From the NCBI RefSeq assembly GCF_026790145.1, contig NZ_JALAMS010000039.1, forward strand, positions 21,921 through 85,920: 64,000 bases of DNA, read 5' to 3'. This DNA is from Bacillus_I endophytica_A (GTDB lineage: Bacteria; Bacillota; Bacilli; Bacillales; Bacillaceae_H). Made by a program: the position numbers and the translations under genes. Each line of letters opens with the position of its first letter. The stretch's first letter is position 1. Positions 63,309 to 64,000 of this stretch are shown here, in pieces. The notes under the pieces are model-generated. The model searched no databases and was not told the DNA's origin. It worked only from the letters and a program-made list of their open reading frames with translations.

Positions 63309-63380
63309 CTGGGCTAGCTGGATTCGAACCAACGCATGACGGAGTCAAAGTCCGTTGCCTTACCGCTTGGCTATAGCCCA
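63309..63380 (-). tRNA. tRNA-Gln (anticodon TTG)
   Basis: 72 bases, TGGGCTA/TAGCCCA acceptor, anticodon TTG in GGACTTTGACTCC, T arm GGTTCGAATCC. No encoded CCA. Confidence 0.95.
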
Positions 63381-63429
63381 ATATTATTCTATATGTAGTG
63401 TACCCAATTTCTTTTGTTTTAAACAAAAA

Positions 63430-63514
63430 TGGTGGAGGGGGACGGATTCGAACCGCCGAACCCAGAGGGAGCAGATTTACAGTCTGCCGCGTTTAGCCAC
63501 TTCGCTACCCCTCC
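63430..63514 (-). tRNA. tRNA-Tyr (anticodon GTA)
   Basis: 85 bases including encoded CCA; long variable arm as expected for Tyr; anticodon GTA in CAGACTGTAAATCTG. Confidence 0.95.
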
Positions 63515-63526
63515 AAGAAATAAGGA

Positions 63527-63599
<73 letters not shown>

Positions 63600-63622
63600 A
63601 TAGGTTAATATATTATTTAAAA

Positions 63623-63698
63623 TGGTGGAGGATGACGGGCTCGAACCGCCGACCCTCTGCTTGTAAGGCAGATGCTCTCCCAGCTGAGCTAATCCTCC
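63623..63698 (-). tRNA. tRNA-Val (anticodon TAC)
   Basis: 76 bases with encoded CCA, GGAGGAT/ATCCTCC acceptor, anticodon TAC in CTGCCTTACAAGCAG. Confidence 0.95.
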
Positions 63699-63725
63699 GC
63701 TCAAAGTGTTGCTATGTAATAAAAG

Positions 63726-63797
63726 TGACCCGTACGGGATTCGAACCCGTGTTACCGCCGTGAAAGGGCGGTGTCTTAACCGCTTGACCAACGGGCC
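63726..63797 (-). tRNA. tRNA-Glu (anticodon TTC)
   Basis: 72 bases, GGCCCGT/ACGGGTC acceptor, anticodon TTC in CCGCCCTTTCACGGCGG. No encoded CCA. Confidence 0.95.
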
Positions 63798-63822
63798 ATA
63801 ACTGCTGAATGTGTGCTCGGCA

Positions 63823-63895
63823 AGCTTCCAACCGGGATTGAACCGATGACCTCTTCCTTACCATGGAAGCGCTCTACCGACTGAGCTATGGAAGC
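63823..63895 (-). tRNA. tRNA-Thr (anticodon GGT)
   Basis: 73 bases, GCTTCCA/TGGAAGC acceptor, anticodon loop ATGGTAA (GGT). A second threonine tRNA in the cluster. The T loop reads GGTTCAATCCC. Confidence 0.92.
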
Positions 63896-63901
63896 ATATG
63901 G

Positions 63902-63973
63902 CTCCACAGGTAGGATTCGAACCTACGACCGATCGGTTAACAGCCGATAGCTCTACCACTGAGCTACTGTGGA
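63902..63973 (-). tRNA. tRNA-Asn (anticodon GTT)
   Basis: 72 bases, TCCACAG/CTGTGGA acceptor, anticodon loop CTGTTAA (GTT). Directly follows 5S rRNA. Confidence 0.95.
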
Positions 63974-63981
63974 ATATGTTT

Positions 63982-64000
63982 AGCCTGGCAACGTCCTACT
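63982..64000 (-). rRNA. rrf: 5S rRNA, 3' end only
   Basis: The last 19 bases read on the minus strand AGTAGGACGTTGCCAGGC, the conserved 3' end of Bacillus 5S rRNA. The rest of the rRNA operon lies beyond the window. Confidence 0.85.

Overview
The window is AT-rich, low-GC Gram-positive chromosomal DNA from a spore-forming member of the Bacillaceae (Bacillus/Priestia-like). Supporting signs are spo0M, a proBA T-box, the glmS ribozyme, SigW/RsiW, the cdaA-cdaR-glmM-glmS order, an immune-inhibitor-A protease, a YocH-like LysM/3D protein, and GGAGG-type ribosome binding sites with frequent GTG and TTG starts. The species cannot be fixed from the sequence alone. No phage, insertion sequence, CRISPR array or classical defence island was found. 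This is mostly core and metabolic chromosome.

Layout. 1-2.7 kb: truncated ddl and a MerR/MFS efflux pair. 3-8.7 kb: aspartase, proBA under a proline T-box, an orphan acetolactate decarboxylase and spo0M. 8.7-16.9 kb: a carotenoid-desaturase remnant, an acyltransferase, the InhA metalloprotease, a LysM/3D cell-wall protein with an enormous Gln/Ala linker (interrupted by an assembly gap), a VWA protein and a multidrug MFS pump. 17.2-22.5 kb: mannitol operon mtlA-mtlR-mtlD. 22.6-33.3 kb: miscellaneous enzymes and transporters, including a truncated FecCD permease, an amino-acid permease, a hydrolase, an aminotransferase, MarC and heme O synthase. 33.4-36.9 kb: small membrane and regulator genes, one disrupted by an in-frame stop. 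37-41.6 kb: a GntR-controlled acid-sugar operon (3-hydroxyacid dehydrogenase, DUF1537 kinase, GntP permease). 41.7-45.2 kb: small membrane proteins, a GNAT-DUF4440 fusion, HAD phosphatase and glyoxal reductase. 45.4-48.2 kb: 2-keto-3-deoxygluconate uptake and phosphorylation (kdgT, kdgK) with an IclR regulator. 48.7-55.2 kb: DUF2628 protein, LysR/gabD pair, class D beta-lactamase, aldo/keto reductase and a nitroreductase/MarR pair. 55.5-62.9 kb: the cell-envelope block glmS (ribozyme-controlled), glmM, cdaR, cdaA, rsiW and sigW, with a perfect SigW autopromoter. 63.2-64 kb: eight tRNA genes downstream of a 5S rRNA, all on the minus strand.

The genes fit a soil saprophyte that takes up sugar alcohols and sugar acids (mannitol, KDG, probably a C3/C4 acid sugar) under GntR, IclR, PRD-type and catabolite control. 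The envelope block ties amino-sugar synthesis to c-di-AMP and to the SigW stress response. The most distinctive theme is a scatter of degraded genes: a crtN C-terminus, a fecCD C-terminus, a membrane gene split by TGA, a small gene with two in-frame stops, and a frameshifted remnant in the kdgT leader. No convincing wholly new biological system was seen. The best leads are the polyglutamine LysM/3D protein, the DUF1537 operon without its expected decarboxylase/aldolase, the 32-codon ORF after ctaB, and the kdgT control region.
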